A DNA stretch of 64,000 bases from Negativicoccus massiliensis. GTDB lineage: Bacteria; Bacillota; Negativicutes; Veillonellales; Negativicoccaceae. Below the pieces are notes generated by a model that worked only from the letters and a program-made list of their open reading frames with translations, was not told the origin of the DNA and did not search any database. Each line of letters starts with the position of its first letter. The stretch's first letter is position 1. The translations under genes and the position numbers were made by a program. This document shows positions 36,164 to 46,003 of the stretch, piece by piece. The stretch spans positions 248,001-312,000 of the forward strand of contig LT700188.1 in assembly GCA_900155405.1 (NCBI GenBank), in the 5' to 3' direction.

Positions 36164-37501
36164 ATGAAGATTGTGATTATCGGTGCCGGCAAAGTAGGAT
36201 ACACGCTTGCCCAGCGCCTATCGGAAGAAGATCATGATGTCATCCTGATAGATGAAAATTCCGAACGGATTGATTTGATTCGCAGCTATCTGGAAGCTAT
36301 GCTAATGGTAGGTAACGGAGCCAATCCCGGTCTGCTTATGGATATCGGCATGGAAGATACGGAACTTTTCGTCGCTGTGACGGATCGTGATGAAGTAAAT
36401 CTTTTATCCTGCTACATTGCCAAGCAGTTGGGGGCGACGCAAACCATTGCGCGTGTCCGCGCCAAAGAATACATCTTGCAAAATAATAATCCGGCGTTAG
36501 CATCGCTCGGTCTGAACCTCATTATTAACACAGAAATGGTTACAGCCAATGAAGTAATGCAGATTATCAAAATGCCGAATGCCTTGGATGTTGAAAACTT
36601 TGCGAATGGCAAAGTCCGACTCTTGGAAATTAAAGCACGTGATAATGAAGATATGTTGGGACAACGGATTCGCGATTTGGAAATTCCCGATAAAGTTCTG
36701 ATCGTCGGTATTTTCCGACATGGACGTATGATTATTCCAAACGGGGATGATACGCTTCAAATGCTTGATAATGTATTCTTTCTCGGCGAACGGCAAGCGA
36801 TTGAAGGACTTGAAGAAGAACTGTCTACGACCCGTACACGGATTCAAAATGTTTTGCTGGTGGGTGCTGGATTGGTTGGTCGTAATTTAGCTATTCTTTT
36901 AGAAAAAGCAAACTATCATGTAAAAGTTATCGAAAAAGATTATGAGCGTTGCGAACTCCTTTCGGCGGAAACCGACAATGTGATCGTCATTAATGGTGAC
37001 GGTACGGATGTTGATCTTTTGCGTGACGAGGAAGTGGGCGATTATGATGCAATTGTTTGCTTAACGGATGATGATAAGCTCAACTTACTTGTTGCTTTAA
37101 TGGCGCGCCATTTCGGTGTCCAAAGAACTCTTGTACGAGTCGGACGACCGGAGTACATAGATTTGATGGAACAGGTTGGGATCGATATAGTATTTTCACC
37201 GCGTTTATTGACTTCAAATGAAATTTTACGACAGATTCGCAAAGGAGAAGTGCTTTCCGTAAGCAGCTTTGAGGATTCGAAGGCAGTTGCTTTGGAACTG
37301 AAGGTAACCGAGCAAAATCCCCTCGTACATCGCCCGTTGGCTGAAATCAATTTGCCGGGAACCACTCTACTGGGAGCCATCGTTCGCGGCGAGGAAACGA
37401 TTGTGCCGAATGGACGAACGGTGTGTGAACCGGGCGATCAAATTGTGTTATTTACACTACCGGAATATAGTGATGCGGTAATTTCATATATGGAAGCGTA
37501 G
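36164..37501 (+). CDS. trkA: Trk potassium uptake regulator TrkA
   Basis: Cytosolic gating subunit of Trk K+ transport. 445 residues: two RCK-N modules, each with a Rossmann Gly motif (VIIGAGKVG at 3-11; VLLVGAGLVG near 230) and two RCK-C modules. The duplicated architecture is typical of double-RCK TrkA. It is followed one base after its stop by trkH. Confidence 0.95.
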   Translation: MKIVIIGAGKVGYTLAQRLSEEDHDVILIDENSERIDLIRSYLEAMLMVGNGANPGLLMDIGMEDTELFVAVTDRDEVNLLSCYIAKQLGATQTIARVRAKEYILQNNNPALASLGLNLIINTEMVTANEVMQIIKMPNALDVENFANGKVRLLEIKARDNEDMLGQRIRDLEIPDKVLIVGIFRHGRMIIPNGDDTLQMLDNVFFLGERQAIEGLEEELSTTRTRIQNVLLVGAGLVGRNLAILLEKANYHVKVIEKDYERCELLSAETDNVIVINGDGTDVDLLRDEEVGDYDAIVCLTDDDKLNLLVALMARHFGVQRTLVRVGRPEYIDLMEQVGIDIVFSPRLLTSNEILRQIRKGEVLSVSSFEDSKAVALELKVTEQNPLVHRPLAEINLPGTTLLGAIVRGEETIVPNGRTVCEPGDQIVLFTLPEYSDAVISYMEA

Positions 37502-37502
37502 T

Positions 37503-39005
37503 ATGAACAAAAAGATGAAGGCGGTTTGTGCCTTACTGGGGAAAGTAGTCATGGTGTTTTCCCTCGTTATGCTGGTTCCTTTTTTTTACGGTATTTGTAT
37601 TAACGAGTGGATTTGGCCGCTTTTCTTTAGCGCCGTAATTACGTTGGTATTAGGAGTATTGATTGATCGCAACGGTCAAAAAAGTACATCCATCACACTC
37701 AGCCAAGGGTTTGTGCTGGTTTCGTTTACTTGGATTTTGGCTTCCTTAGTGGGCGCATTGCCTTACTATATGTGGAACGAGCTTCCCAGTTTTATTGATG
37801 CACTTTTTGAATCGGTTTCCGGCTATACGGCAACCGGCGCTACCGTGATTTTGGACGTCGACGGGATGCCGCGTCCGTTGTTACTATATCGCAGCATGAC
37901 GCATTGGTTCGGCGGTATGGGGATCATTATTCTTTTGCTCGCTTTTTTGCGCAGTTTGGGCGCAGAGGCGGCGAACCTTTTTAATGCGGAAGCAGCGATT
38001 AACGGCTACGGTCAAATTATGCCGCGTATTCGCAAATACGCGATCACGTTGTGGGGGATGTATTGCCTTTTCTCAGCCGTGTTGTTTGGACTCTTATGTC
38101 TGGCAGGAATGCCGATTTTTGAAGCGCTGAATTATGCCATGTCGATTATTGCCACCGGCGGCTTTGCAGCTCGCAGTGCAGGCGTGTTTATTTATGAAGA
38201 AAATTATGTAATTCAGACAATCTTTATTTTGTTCATGATCCTATCCGGCGGTAACTACGGCCTGTATTATTTGGGGTGGAAAAAAGGGTTTCGACTCATT
38301 TTTAAAGATACCGAATTTAAGGCGTATATTTCGATTTTATGCGTAGGTGCGTTAGTCATTTCAGGCACTCTGTTTTTCAAGCAAAATGCTACGATTTTAG
38401 AGAGTTTAATGGATGGATTTTTTACTATGACATCCATTCAAACCGGATCCGGTTTTGCAGTAGCCGATCATGATCTTTGGTCACCATTTGCGAAAACCAT
38501 TTTGTTCATCGCTATGTTTATCGGCGGTTGTTCCGGTTCCACTACCGGTAGCGTAAAAGTGATTCGCTACATTTATATCGGTAAAGCCATTTGGGCTTAT
38601 TTACAGCAAATGATTCACCCCGGCATGGTGAAAGTGGTCAAGTATAACGGGGAAGCGGTACCAAATAAAAAAGTTATGGTAACGCTTATTTTCTTCATCT
38701 TGTATATTTTACTTTTGTTTGCATCAACACTATTAGTAACATTGACCGGGATGCCGATTATGGAGTCTTTGGCGGGTGTTGCAAGTACATTGGGGAATGT
38801 CGGTGTTGCATTTGGCCAGTTAGGACCGACCGGTTCGTATGCTTTAGCGCACCCCTGGGCCAAAGTCGTATTTATTGTCGACATGTTGTTGGGACGCTTA
38901 GAGCTACTGACCTTGCTGGTCATGTTGCACCCCGGATTTTGGTCGAACTTTTTGCGTAAAGATAAAAGGCGTTTACAAAAAGAAAAAAGACAACGCTATC
39001 TATAA
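37503..39005 (+). CDS. trkH: Trk potassium transporter membrane subunit TrkH
   Basis: Membrane channel for K+ uptake, 500 residues with four MPM repeats. Selectivity-filter-type segments are visible (SGYTATGATV, IIATGGFAAR, TSIQTGSGFA, TLGNVGVAF), each with a filter Gly. A basic C-terminal tail follows. No terminator precedes the tRNA promoter downstream. Confidence 0.95.
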   Translation: MNKKMKAVCALLGKVVMVFSLVMLVPFFYGICINEWIWPLFFSAVITLVLGVLIDRNGQKSTSITLSQGFVLVSFTWILASLVGALPYYMWNELPSFIDALFESVSGYTATGATVILDVDGMPRPLLLYRSMTHWFGGMGIIILLLAFLRSLGAEAANLFNAEAAINGYGQIMPRIRKYAITLWGMYCLFSAVLFGLLCLAGMPIFEALNYAMSIIATGGFAARSAGVFIYEENYVIQTIFILFMILSGGNYGLYYLGWKKGFRLIFKDTEFKAYISILCVGALVISGTLFFKQNATILESLMDGFFTMTSIQTGSGFAVADHDLWSPFAKTILFIAMFIGGCSGSTTGSVKVIRYIYIGKAIWAYLQQMIHPGMVKVVKYNGEAVPNKKVMVTLIFFILYILLLFASTLLVTLTGMPIMESLAGVASTLGNVGVAFGQLGPTGSYALAHPWAKVVFIVDMLLGRLELLTLLVMLHPGFWSNFLRKDKRRLQKEKRQRYL

Positions 39006-39012
39006 TGAAATC

Positions 39013-39041
39013 TTGACACTGCACCGGAAAACCGATATACT
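39013..39041 (+). promoter_or_regulatory. Promoter of the tRNA cluster
   Basis: TTGACA (39013-39018), 17-base spacer, TATACT (39036-39041), just after trkH and 18 bases before tRNA-Asp. Confidence 0.85.
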
Positions 39042-39058
39042 ATCAAAGTAAGTCTTGC

Positions 39059-39134
39059 GGCCCGGTGGTGTAGTGGTTAACATGCCGCCCTGTCACGGCG
39101 GAGATCGTCGGTTCAAATCCGATCCGGGTCGCCA
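39059..39134 (+). tRNA. tRNA-Asp (GTC)
   Basis: Complete cloverleaf with GGCCCGG/CCGGGTC acceptor stem (one G-U), discriminator G, encoded CCA. Anticodon loop CTGTCAC gives GTC. Confidence 0.97.
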
Positions 39135-39150
39135 TTTTTCTTTTTAGTTT

Positions 39151-39226
<76 letters not shown>

Positions 39227-39230
39227 TCAT

Positions 39231-39305
39231 GCGGGAATAGCTCAGTGGTAGAGCATCGCCTTGCCAAGGCGAGGGTCGCGAGTTCGAATCTCGTTTCCCG
39301 CTCCA
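39231..39305 (+). tRNA. tRNA-Gly (GCC)
   Basis: Acceptor GCGGGAA/TTCCCGC, anticodon loop TTGCCAA giving GCC, encoded CCA. Confidence 0.97.
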
Positions 39306-39309
39306 TTGT

Positions 39310-39384
<75 letters not shown>

Positions 39385-39389
39385 CATTT

Positions 39390-39478
39390 GCCGGGGTGGC
39401 GGAACAGGCAGACGCAACGGACTTAAAATCCGTCGAATCGAGAGATTCGTACCGGTTCGATTCCGGTCCTCGGCACCA
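39390..39478 (+). tRNA. tRNA-Leu (TAA)
   Basis: 89-base class II tRNA with a long variable arm (CGAATCGAGAGATTCG region). Acceptor GCCGGGG/CCTCGGC, anticodon loop CTTAAAA giving TAA, encoded CCA. Confidence 0.97.
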
Positions 39479-39514
39479 ATTTATTTGGTAATAAATATCT
39501 GTTAAAAATGATTT

Positions 39515-39539
39515 CCGATTCGTAAGGGTCGGTTTTTTT
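39515..39539 (+). terminator. Terminator of the tRNA cluster
   Basis: CCGATTC (39515-39521), GTAA loop, GGGTCGG (39526-39532) with two G-U pairs, then T7. Confidence 0.75.
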
Positions 39540-39597
39540 ATTGCAAAAACATGGATCTGATAAAAAATTAATGATAGAGCGAAAATAAGTCTACACA

Positions 39598-39624
39598 AAA
39601 AGAACCGATTAACATCGGTTCTTT
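39598..39624 (-). terminator. Terminator of rqcH (minus strand)
   Basis: 9-bp stem AGAACCGAT (39601-39609) / ATCGGTTCT (39614-39622), TAAC loop. On the minus strand the T run lies at 39601-39597. Its right arm abuts the rqcH stop. Confidence 0.8.
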
Positions 39625-41329
39625 AGCTTTCTTTTAGCGGTGGGACAAGAAGCGTTTTTTGGTGAGTATAATGCACAAATCCGGGTGGAGTGCCTTGTGG
39701 TTTTTTGATGTATTTACGTAAGGTATAATCTACTTCAACTTTTGGAGCCGTTTTCGCTTTACTGTGGTACGCAGCAAGTCGTGCCGCATAGTTAATGACT
39801 TCTTCTGTGAAGGCCTCACCGGGATTGGCAAAGATAATAACGTGTGAGCCGGGAATTTCTTTGGCATGGAGCCAAAGGTCGTCAGGGCCTGCCGTTTTAA
39901 GGGTCAAGTTTTCGTTTTGCATATTGTTTCGTCCGATCGCGATCCGGTAACCGTCGTAGTTCAACCTCAGCGGTTGTGATTGCGTGCTTAATGCGCGAGG
40001 ATTGCGTTCTTGTTGCTTTTTGGGCTGTAAAGCCTCCAATTCGTTTTCCAAATCGCTCAGTTCCGGTGCTTGCAAAGGCGCCTCAAGAAAATACGCAAGG
40101 GAATCCAAGTACCGTAAATTCTGCTCCGATTTTTTCAAAAAAGGCAATGCCTGTGTTTTTCTTTTTTTTAAACGATTATACCGCTTGTAATAAAGTTGTG
40201 CATTTTCTGCCAGCGACCATTCCGCGCGCAAAGGAATGGTAATATCTTCCTGCTGATCAGAAAGCAAATTGGGAAGAGTAATTTTTGTGCGATATTCATG
40301 TGGTAAATACGCATGAATAGACAAAAGATCACCGTATAATTTGTCAGGTTCAAGACGATCCGCTTCCGCCATTTCCCGGCGGATTTTTTGTTGTTTAGTG
40401 AGCTCCTTTTTTTGCATAGAGCGAATACGTTGGCGCAGGCGCCGGATGCGTTCTTCATATTGCGAAAAGAGTTCTGCAGAAGCAAATGCCTGATTGGGAT
40501 CAGAAAACTCTGCGACTTTATCCATCTGCCATTCTGAAAGCAGGAATGGAGATAACCACGCTTTGCGGCCGCGCTTATAAAAATATGCGTTAGATTGCGT
40601 CATAAAACTTTTCTGCAATGTCGTCAAGCATGTCATCAACTCTTTTTTTGATGCAGAGGAAAGCTCCGCCAACGTCATTTCCGGAACGAGTTGTAAGCGT
40701 GTGTTTAGCAGCCCGGTTAACGGACGAGAAAAACCGTTAAAATAAGTGGCAAGTGCTTTTGTAAGAGTAAGCTTCTGAGGTAATTCGCCGATTACGCTCA
40801 GCATTTCTTGTGGTGTCAATTCGAGCCAGAATATTTTTTCACTGTGAGGCGGTTCACTATAGGTTTGACCGGGAGTGAGATCACGGCGAGAAGAGGGGTT
40901 GCGATGTAACGCATCGATAACTTGTCCGTCAACCGTTAATACCAGATTTGGTGCATTCGGAATCAGTTCTAATTCGAGCTTTTTAGAGACAATTTTCCCT
41001 TGGGCTTCAATGCGCTGAAATGTAGCGGTGACCCATTTATCACCATAGCGTGCTGTAATTTCCGTAAGTGTGGCGCCCTCCAGATGTTTGCGCAAAACCA
41101 TGCAAAAATTGTTGATAGGAGTATTGTTTCCTGCCGGCTTTTTATGACTCCACCAAGTTCGTGGCGGCGATTGTAAGGAGATTTGCCAGGCGCGTGTACC
41201 TCGAGGTAAAAGCATCGTGAAGCTGAACGTGGATGTATCTACCATTCGAATGTTGCCGATCTTTGCGTCCTGTAATTCTTCTTTTGCAAGTAACGCCCAT
41301 TTTGTAAAAAGTAAACTGTCAATATTCAT
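39623..41329 (-). CDS. rqcH: RqcH (NFACT family), ribosome-associated quality control
   Basis: Binds obstructed 50S-peptidyl-tRNA and adds C-terminal Ala tails for degradation. 568 residues: NFACT-N domain (about 1-240), coiled-coil middle (about 275-420, SLQKELTKQQKIRREMAEAD-like), and NFACT-R domain (about 440-560) with DDLWLHAKEIPGSHVII. Start at 41329 has CGGAAGG upstream. It is convergent with the tRNA cluster and divergent from dapF. The promoter is not clear on this strand. Confidence 0.93.
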   Translation of the reverse strand: MNIDSLLFTKWALLAKEELQDAKIGNIRMVDTSTFSFTMLLPRGTRAWQISLQSPPRTWWSHKKPAGNNTPINNFCMVLRKHLEGATLTEITARYGDKWVTATFQRIEAQGKIVSKKLELELIPNAPNLVLTVDGQVIDALHRNPSSRRDLTPGQTYSEPPHSEKIFWLELTPQEMLSVIGELPQKLTLTKALATYFNGFSRPLTGLLNTRLQLVPEMTLAELSSASKKELMTCLTTLQKSFMTQSNAYFYKRGRKAWLSPFLLSEWQMDKVAEFSDPNQAFASAELFSQYEERIRRLRQRIRSMQKKELTKQQKIRREMAEADRLEPDKLYGDLLSIHAYLPHEYRTKITLPNLLSDQQEDITIPLRAEWSLAENAQLYYKRYNRLKKRKTQALPFLKKSEQNLRYLDSLAYFLEAPLQAPELSDLENELEALQPKKQQERNPRALSTQSQPLRLNYDGYRIAIGRNNMQNENLTLKTAGPDDLWLHAKEIPGSHVIIFANPGEAFTEEVINYAARLAAYHSKAKTAPKVEVDYTLRKYIKKPQGTPPGFVHYTHQKTLLVPPLKES

Positions 41330-41374
41330 CTAAACCTTCCGTTTCCTCTGTCTATATCTGCTAAGCTCCTTCAT

Positions 41375-41403
41375 TTTACATCAGTTACTGAAAATGGTAA
41401 AAT
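41375..41403 (+). promoter_or_regulatory. Promoter for dapF operon
   Basis: TTTACA (41375-41380), 17-base spacer, TAAAAT (41398-41403), 20 bases before dapF. Lies in the divergent gap to rqcH. Confidence 0.7.
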
Positions 41404-41423
41404 AGCTTAAATGGAGGTATTGT

Positions 41424-42296
41424 ATGCGGTTTACAAAATGGCATGGTTTGGGAAACGATTTCGTTTTACTGGACGGATTCGATGAAAAAGTGGTGATGAC
41501 GCCTTCTTTAGCACGCCAACTATGCGATCGTAAACGCGGCATTGGCGCAGACGGTGTAGCAATTATATTACCTCCCGAAGATTCTCATTATGATTTGGAA
41601 ATGAGCATCTATAATGCGGACGGAACCATTGCGGAGATGTGCGGCAATGTAACCCGTTGTGTAGCTGCTTATGCAACACAGAAACAGCCGGACCAAAAGC
41701 AGTGGCGCATTTTGACTGCCGCCGGAGTCATGTCAGCTGATGTGATCACCTATACGACGCAGGCAGCGGAGGTTACCGTAATGATGGGTATACCTGAATT
41801 ACAACGCGGTGATATCGGTATAACTTCGGATAAGGAGCAGCTTGCGCAAAATATTCGAATTGATATGGATGGCAAGACGCTTATATTTACCGGTGTTTCC
41901 ATGGGAAATCCGCACGTCGTTACATTTGTTGATGATATCGATGCAGTACCTTTGGACGATTGGGGACCGCGAGTTGAAAGTAATCCGCTGTTTAGCGAAA
42001 AAACAAATGTGGAGTTTGCACAGGTGCTGTCTTCGAATGAAATTCGCATGCGTGTTTGGGAACGCGGAGTTGGCATTACGGAAGCTTGCGGGACCGGATC
42101 ATGCGCAACATTGGTAGCGGCTGTTATTAACAAGCTGGTCAGAGATACGGCGACGGTAATTTTGGATGGCGGTCGGTTGCAAATAACTTGGTCGGGTGTT
42201 GGGCAACCGGTACAAATGACAGGACCGGCGGTAGAGGTGTTTAGCGGCGAATATAAAGGAATCGGAGAAAACGATGATGAATATACGATTAATTAA
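41424..42296 (+). CDS. dapF: Diaminopimelate epimerase
   Basis: Converts LL- to meso-diaminopimelate for lysine and peptidoglycan. 290 residues; catalytic Cys pairs lie in [10 protein letters not shown] and [10 protein letters not shown]. The other motifs are [12 protein letters not shown] near 6 and GNPHVV. TGGAGGTATTG precedes the ATG. Its end overlaps remA. Confidence 0.96.
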   Translation: MRFTKWHGLGNDFVLLDGFDEKVVMTPSLARQLCDRKRGIGADGVAIILPPEDSHYDLEMSIYNADGTIAEMCGNVTRCVAAYATQKQPDQKQWRILTAAGVMSADVITYTTQAAEVTVMMGIPELQRGDIGITSDKEQLAQNIRIDMDGKTLIFTGVSMGNPHVVTFVDDIDAVPLDDWGPRVESNPLFSEKTNVEFAQVLSSNEIRMRVWERGVGITEACGTGSCATLVAAVINKLVRDTATVILDGGRLQITWSGVGQPVQMTGPAVEVFSGEYKGIGENDDEYTIN

Positions 42297-42546
42297 TATC
42301 GGATTTGGTAATATGGTCTCCGCCGGTAGGCTGATGGCGATCATCAGTCCGGAGTCGGCGCCGATCAAGCGCATGATTCAAGAAGCTCGTGAAGAAAGAG
42401 TTCTGGTGGATGCAACATATGGCCGAAAAACGCGCGCCGTTCTGATTATGGACAGCGGACAGATTATTCTATCGGCCATACAGCCGGAAACAATTGCCAA
42501 TCGCTTACATGAATTCGGCGAAGAATGGGATGAAGAAAAAGAATGA
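42277..42546 (+). CDS. remA: RemA-like DNA-binding protein (DUF370)
   Basis: Small DNA-binding regulator known to control matrix genes in B. subtilis. About 89 residues, with [16 protein letters not shown] and [12 protein letters not shown] conserved. ATG 42277 aligns with homologues; 42274 is also possible. It sits before gmk, the usual place. The role here is not tested. Confidence 0.93.
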   Translation: MNIRLINIGFGNMVSAGRLMAIISPESAPIKRMIQEAREERVLVDATYGRKTRAVLIMDSGQIILSAIQPETIANRLHEFGEEWDEEKE

Positions 42547-43187
42547 GCGCGGAGCATAAACATGATGAAGGCGTGCTTTTAGTGGTTTCGGGTCCTTCCG
42601 GCGCGGGCAAGGGCACGATTTGTGATGCGCTGCGCCGACTTCATCCGGAAATTCGTTACTCTATTTCGGTCACTACCCGACCGCAACGAGTAGGTGAGGT
42701 TGACGGGGTCAATTATTTCTTTACTTCCATCGATAAGTTTAAAGATATGCTGAAACAAGACGCCTTTCTTGAACATGCTGAAGTTTATAACAATTACTAC
42801 GGCACACCGAGAAAGCAAGTACTTGATTTGGTTCATGAAGGCAAAACGGTCTTGCTTGAGATCGATATTCAAGGCGCGATGCAGGTCAAGAAAAAATATC
42901 CCGAAGGGATTTTTATTTATATCGTTCCGCCGTCTTTACAGGAGCTCTCCCATCGTCTTTATGCGCGCGATACCGATTCAAAAGAGGTGATCCAAATGCG
43001 TCTTGCGAAGGTGATTGGCGAGCTCGAGTTGGCGCACCAATATGATTACATCGTTGTCAACGATAAATTGGATGAAGCCGTAGATAAAGTTCGAGCTATT
43101 ATGGTTGCGGAACGTTGCAAATTGTCTCGCAATAAGGAGCGAGTTGATACCATTTTTGAAAAGTATATTGCCAGGGAGGTTATGTAA
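42543..43187 (+). CDS. gmk: Guanylate kinase
   Basis: Phosphorylates GMP to GDP. 214 residues with P-loop GPSGAGKGT near 17-25, [21 protein letters not shown] GMP-binding region near 43-60 and the lid [12 protein letters not shown] overlap with remA. Confidence 0.96.
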   Translation: MSAEHKHDEGVLLVVSGPSGAGKGTICDALRRLHPEIRYSISVTTRPQRVGEVDGVNYFFTSIDKFKDMLKQDAFLEHAEVYNNYYGTPRKQVLDLVHEGKTVLLEIDIQGAMQVKKKYPEGIFIYIVPPSLQELSHRLYARDTDSKEVIQMRLAKVIGELELAHQYDYIVVNDKLDEAVDKVRAIMVAERCKLSRNKERVDTIFEKYIAREVM

Positions 43188-43189
43188 GT

Positions 43190-43402
43190 ATGGTATTTCC
43201 ATCAATTGATGATTTATTAGAACGTGTCGACAGTAAATATACTCTGGTGTCTATGGTGGCCAAACGAGCGCGCGAACTTACCGAAGGGGCGGAGGCCTTG
43301 GTAGAGGCGGACGAGAAAAAGCCCACAACGATTGCTTTAGAAGAAATTTATTACGGTAAAGTCAAGAAAGCGGCTGTCCACTCAGCAGGAAGCATTCGAT
43401 AA
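43190..43402 (+). CDS. rpoZ: RNA polymerase omega subunit
   Basis: 70 residues: a SIDDLLERVDSKYTLVSMVAKRARELTEG-like N-terminus (seen as overlapping short motifs SIDDLL, YTLV, AKRAREL) and a TTIALEEI tail. Stabilises RNA polymerase assembly. The gene ends in a TAATG junction with coaBC. Confidence 0.95.
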   Translation: MVFPSIDDLLERVDSKYTLVSMVAKRARELTEGAEALVEADEKKPTTIALEEIYYGKVKKAAVHSAGSIR

Positions 43403-44610
43403 TGGGACGCTTACAAGGGAAAAAGGTAGTTCTTGGCGTAAGCGGCGGTATTGCTGCCTACAAAGCGCTTTTTTTGGTTCGAGAGCTGCGTCGACATGGC
43501 GCGGAAGTTCATGTGATTATGACGGAACATGCAACGAAGTTGGTGACACCGCTTTCTTTTCGTGAACTTTCCGGTCAGCCGGTTACGACAACGATGTGGG
43601 GCGAGATTACCCATTGGAATGTAGAGCACATTGCTCTGGCTAATTTGGCGGATGTTTTCGTCTTGGCGCCGGCAACAGCAAACTTAATTGGCAAAGTAGC
43701 CAACGGTATTGCCGATGATATGCTAACGACAACCGTAATGGCAACACCCGCGCCGATAGTTGTTGTGCCGGCGATGAATACCCGAATGTATGAAAATCCT
43801 TTTATGCAAAGAAATTTACAAAAGTTGGCTAGTGCGGGCTATACTGTTATCGAACCGGAATCGGGGGATATGGCTTGCGGCACAAGCGGTAAGGGACGCT
43901 TCCCGGCCGTAGAGAAAATCGTTGCCACCATTGAAAGAGTGACATCGCAAGGTCTGTTACGCGGTAAAAAAGTCGTTGTCAGCGCCGGCGGGACACGCGA
44001 GGCCATTGACCCGGTACGATATCTCTCCAACCGTTCCAGCGGCAAAATGGGATATGCGGTAGCCGCTGCTGCAGCTTGGCAGGGGGCCGAAGTGGTTTTG
44101 GTCAGTGCGGCAACATCGCTGCCGGAAGTTCCCGGTGTACGCACTGTTTATGTCAATAGCGCACGGGAAATGAAGGACGCCATTGATGCCGAATTTGATA
44201 CTGCCGATATTGTCGTCAAAGCGGCAGCTGTTGCAGATTATCGCCCAGCAAAAGTCGCATCTCAAAAAATCAAAAAACAAGACGACGATATGCAAATCAA
44301 GCTGGTACGCAATCCTGATATTTTATATGAACTGGGACAACGTAAAAAGCATCAAATTTTGGTCGGGTTTGCGGCGGAAACCCAAAATGTTTTGGAATAT
44401 GCCAAAGGCAAATTGGCCAAGAAAAATTTGGATATGTTGGTGGCCAATAATGTGGCTGCTCCCGGCGCCGGCTTTCAGACGGAAACTAATATCGTAACGT
44501 TCGTCTATCCTGATGCCAGTCATGAATCTATGGATATCATGACGAAGGACCATGTGGCGGAAGAGATCATCAAACGGGCAGCGAAGTTGTCAAGTGCTTG
44601 CAAAAAATAG
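43402..44610 (+). CDS. coaBC: Bifunctional CoaBC (phosphopantothenate-cysteine ligase / PPC decarboxylase)
   Basis: Two coenzyme A steps in one polypeptide. 402 residues: CoaC flavodoxin-like domain (about 1-180; GGIAAYKAL, PAMNTRMYENP) and CoaB domain (about 185-400; SAGGTREAIDPVRY, NRSSGKMG, AAVADYRP, GFAAET). The stop lies at the -10 of the metK promoter region. Confidence 0.96.
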   Translation: MGRLQGKKVVLGVSGGIAAYKALFLVRELRRHGAEVHVIMTEHATKLVTPLSFRELSGQPVTTTMWGEITHWNVEHIALANLADVFVLAPATANLIGKVANGIADDMLTTTVMATPAPIVVVPAMNTRMYENPFMQRNLQKLASAGYTVIEPESGDMACGTSGKGRFPAVEKIVATIERVTSQGLLRGKKVVVSAGGTREAIDPVRYLSNRSSGKMGYAVAAAAAWQGAEVVLVSAATSLPEVPGVRTVYVNSAREMKDAIDAEFDTADIVVKAAAVADYRPAKVASQKIKKQDDDMQIKLVRNPDILYELGQRKKHQILVGFAAETQNVLEYAKGKLAKKNLDMLVANNVAAPGAGFQTETNIVTFVYPDASHESMDIMTKDHVAEEIIKRAAKLSSACKK

Positions 44611-44626
44611 CATAATATCATAAAAT
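44587..44626 (+). promoter_or_regulatory. Promoter(s) for the metK transcript
   Basis: Two candidates overlap the coaBC end: TTGTCA (44587-44592)-N18-CATAAT (44611-44616), and TTGCAA (44598-44603)-N17-TAAAAT (44621-44626). Either starts transcription just before the SAM-I aptamer at 44637. Confidence 0.65.
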
Positions 44627-44636
44627 AATAATTGTA

Positions 44637-44754
44637 CTCATCCAGAGTGGTGGAGGGACTCGGCCCGAAGAAGCCACAGCAACCGGTTCAATTCGGTGCT
44701 ACATCCGACAGGCAACTGGAAGATGAGGGAAATCCCTCATAGAGGGATTTTTTT
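44637..44754 (+). promoter_or_regulatory. SAM-I (S-box) riboswitch controlling metK
   Basis: P1 pairs CTCATC (44637-44642) with GATGAG (44722-44727). The core has AGAGTGGTGGAGGGACT, GAAGCCACAGCAACC and GGTGCTACATCC, matching the S-box. The expression platform is a terminator: AATCCCTC (44731-44738), ATA, GAGGGATT (44742-44749), then Ts to 44754. GATGAGGG can alternatively pair with CCCTCAT (44734-44740), an antiterminator; SAM binding locks P1 and leaves the terminator free. High SAM therefore shuts off metK. Confidence 0.95.
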
Positions 44755-44774
44755 ATGCAAAAGGAGCGAATATT

Positions 44775-45962
44775 TTGGTAGAAAGAGAATTCTTTACTTC
44801 AGAATCGGTAACGGAAGGACATCCGGATAAAATTGCCGACCAAATTTCAGATAGTATTTTAGATGCGATTTTGACACAGGACCCGGACGGTCGCGTTGCC
44901 TGTGAAACAGTAGTCAGCACCGGTTTAGTGCATGTTGTCGGTGAAATCTCGACATCCTGCTCTATTGATATCAATAAAATTATTCGTGAGACGATTCGAC
45001 GCATTGGTTATGATCGTGCGAAATACGGATTTGATGCAGATACTTGTGGAGTGTTGGTGTCGATTGATGAACAGTCGAAAGATATCGCAATTGGTGTAGA
45101 CAGCTCGCTGGAAGCAAAAGAAAAAAGCGAAGATCATCTGGATGAAATCGGTGCCGGCGATCAAGGCCTGATGTTCGGCTATGCGGTTCGTGAAACTCCT
45201 GAATTGATGCCGCTGCCGATTTCGTTAGCACATCGTCTGGCACGACGCTTGGCGCAAGTTCGCAAAGATGGCATTTTACCGTATTTGCGTCCGGATGGCA
45301 AAACACAAGTAACAGTAGAATATATAAATGGCAAGCCGGTACACATTGATACAATTGTTATCTCAACACAGCATAGCCCCCAAGTAGAAACGGCGGAATT
45401 ACGTAATGATATTGTTGCGCAAGTTATTGAGCCGATTTTGCCGAACGACTTATATGACAAGAAAACAAAGCTTTATATTAATCCTACCGGGCGCTTTGTC
45501 ATTGGCGGACCGCAAGGAGATGCTGGTTTAACCGGTCGTAAAATTATTGTGGATACCTATGGCGGGATGGCTCGTCACGGCGGCGGTGCATTTTCCGGTA
45601 AAGATCCGACAAAAGTAGATCGCTCGGCGGCTTATGCAGCACGTCACGTAGCGAAAAATATTGTCGCGTCGGGGATTGCAGATCGATGTGAAATTCAGCT
45701 GGCATATGCGATCGGCGTAGCGCACCCGGTGTCAATTTTAGTCAACACCTTTGACACGGGTAAGATCCCTAATGAAAAAATCACGGACCTGATTCGTACC
45801 CATTTTGATTTACGACCGGCAGCAATAATCCGCGATCTTGACTTACAACGACCGATTTATGCACAGACCGCGGCCTACGGGCACTTCGGCAGAACAGATA
45901 TTGATTTGCCGTGGGAGCGCACAGATAAAGCAGATGAATTGCGTAAAGATGCAGGATTATAA
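44775..45962 (+). CDS. metK: S-adenosylmethionine synthetase
   Basis: Makes SAM from methionine and ATP. 395 residues: [26 protein letters not shown], and [19 protein letters not shown] are the signature motifs. Translation begins at TTG 44775 with AAAGGAG at 44759-44765; no ATG is available in that frame. The gene is under an S-box, which is typical in Firmicutes. Confidence 0.97.
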   Translation: MVEREFFTSESVTEGHPDKIADQISDSILDAILTQDPDGRVACETVVSTGLVHVVGEISTSCSIDINKIIRETIRRIGYDRAKYGFDADTCGVLVSIDEQSKDIAIGVDSSLEAKEKSEDHLDEIGAGDQGLMFGYAVRETPELMPLPISLAHRLARRLAQVRKDGILPYLRPDGKTQVTVEYINGKPVHIDTIVISTQHSPQVETAELRNDIVAQVIEPILPNDLYDKKTKLYINPTGRFVIGGPQGDAGLTGRKIIVDTYGGMARHGGGAFSGKDPTKVDRSAAYAARHVAKNIVASGIADRCEIQLAYAIGVAHPVSILVNTFDTGKIPNEKITDLIRTHFDLRPAAIIRDLDLQRPIYAQTAAYGHFGRTDIDLPWERTDKADELRKDAGL

Positions 45963-45988
45963 GAAGACGGTATATACCGTCTTCTTTT
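45961..45988 (+). terminator. Terminator after metK
   Basis: 12-bp stem AAGAAGACGGTA (45961-45972)/TACCGTCTTCTT (45975-45986), TTTT to 45988. The metK stop overlaps its first bases. The short T tail makes it moderately strong. Confidence 0.7.
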
Positions 45989-46003
45989 CACATAGGAGTG
46001 TTT

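Noticed and set aside
38615..38923. Minus-strand frame inside trkH
   Set aside because: Antisense to membrane-segment codons, with no start signal.
44755..44781. ATG-initiated 8-codon frame overlapping the metK start
   Set aside because: It begins in the terminator T run with no ribosome site; metK itself has a proper one.
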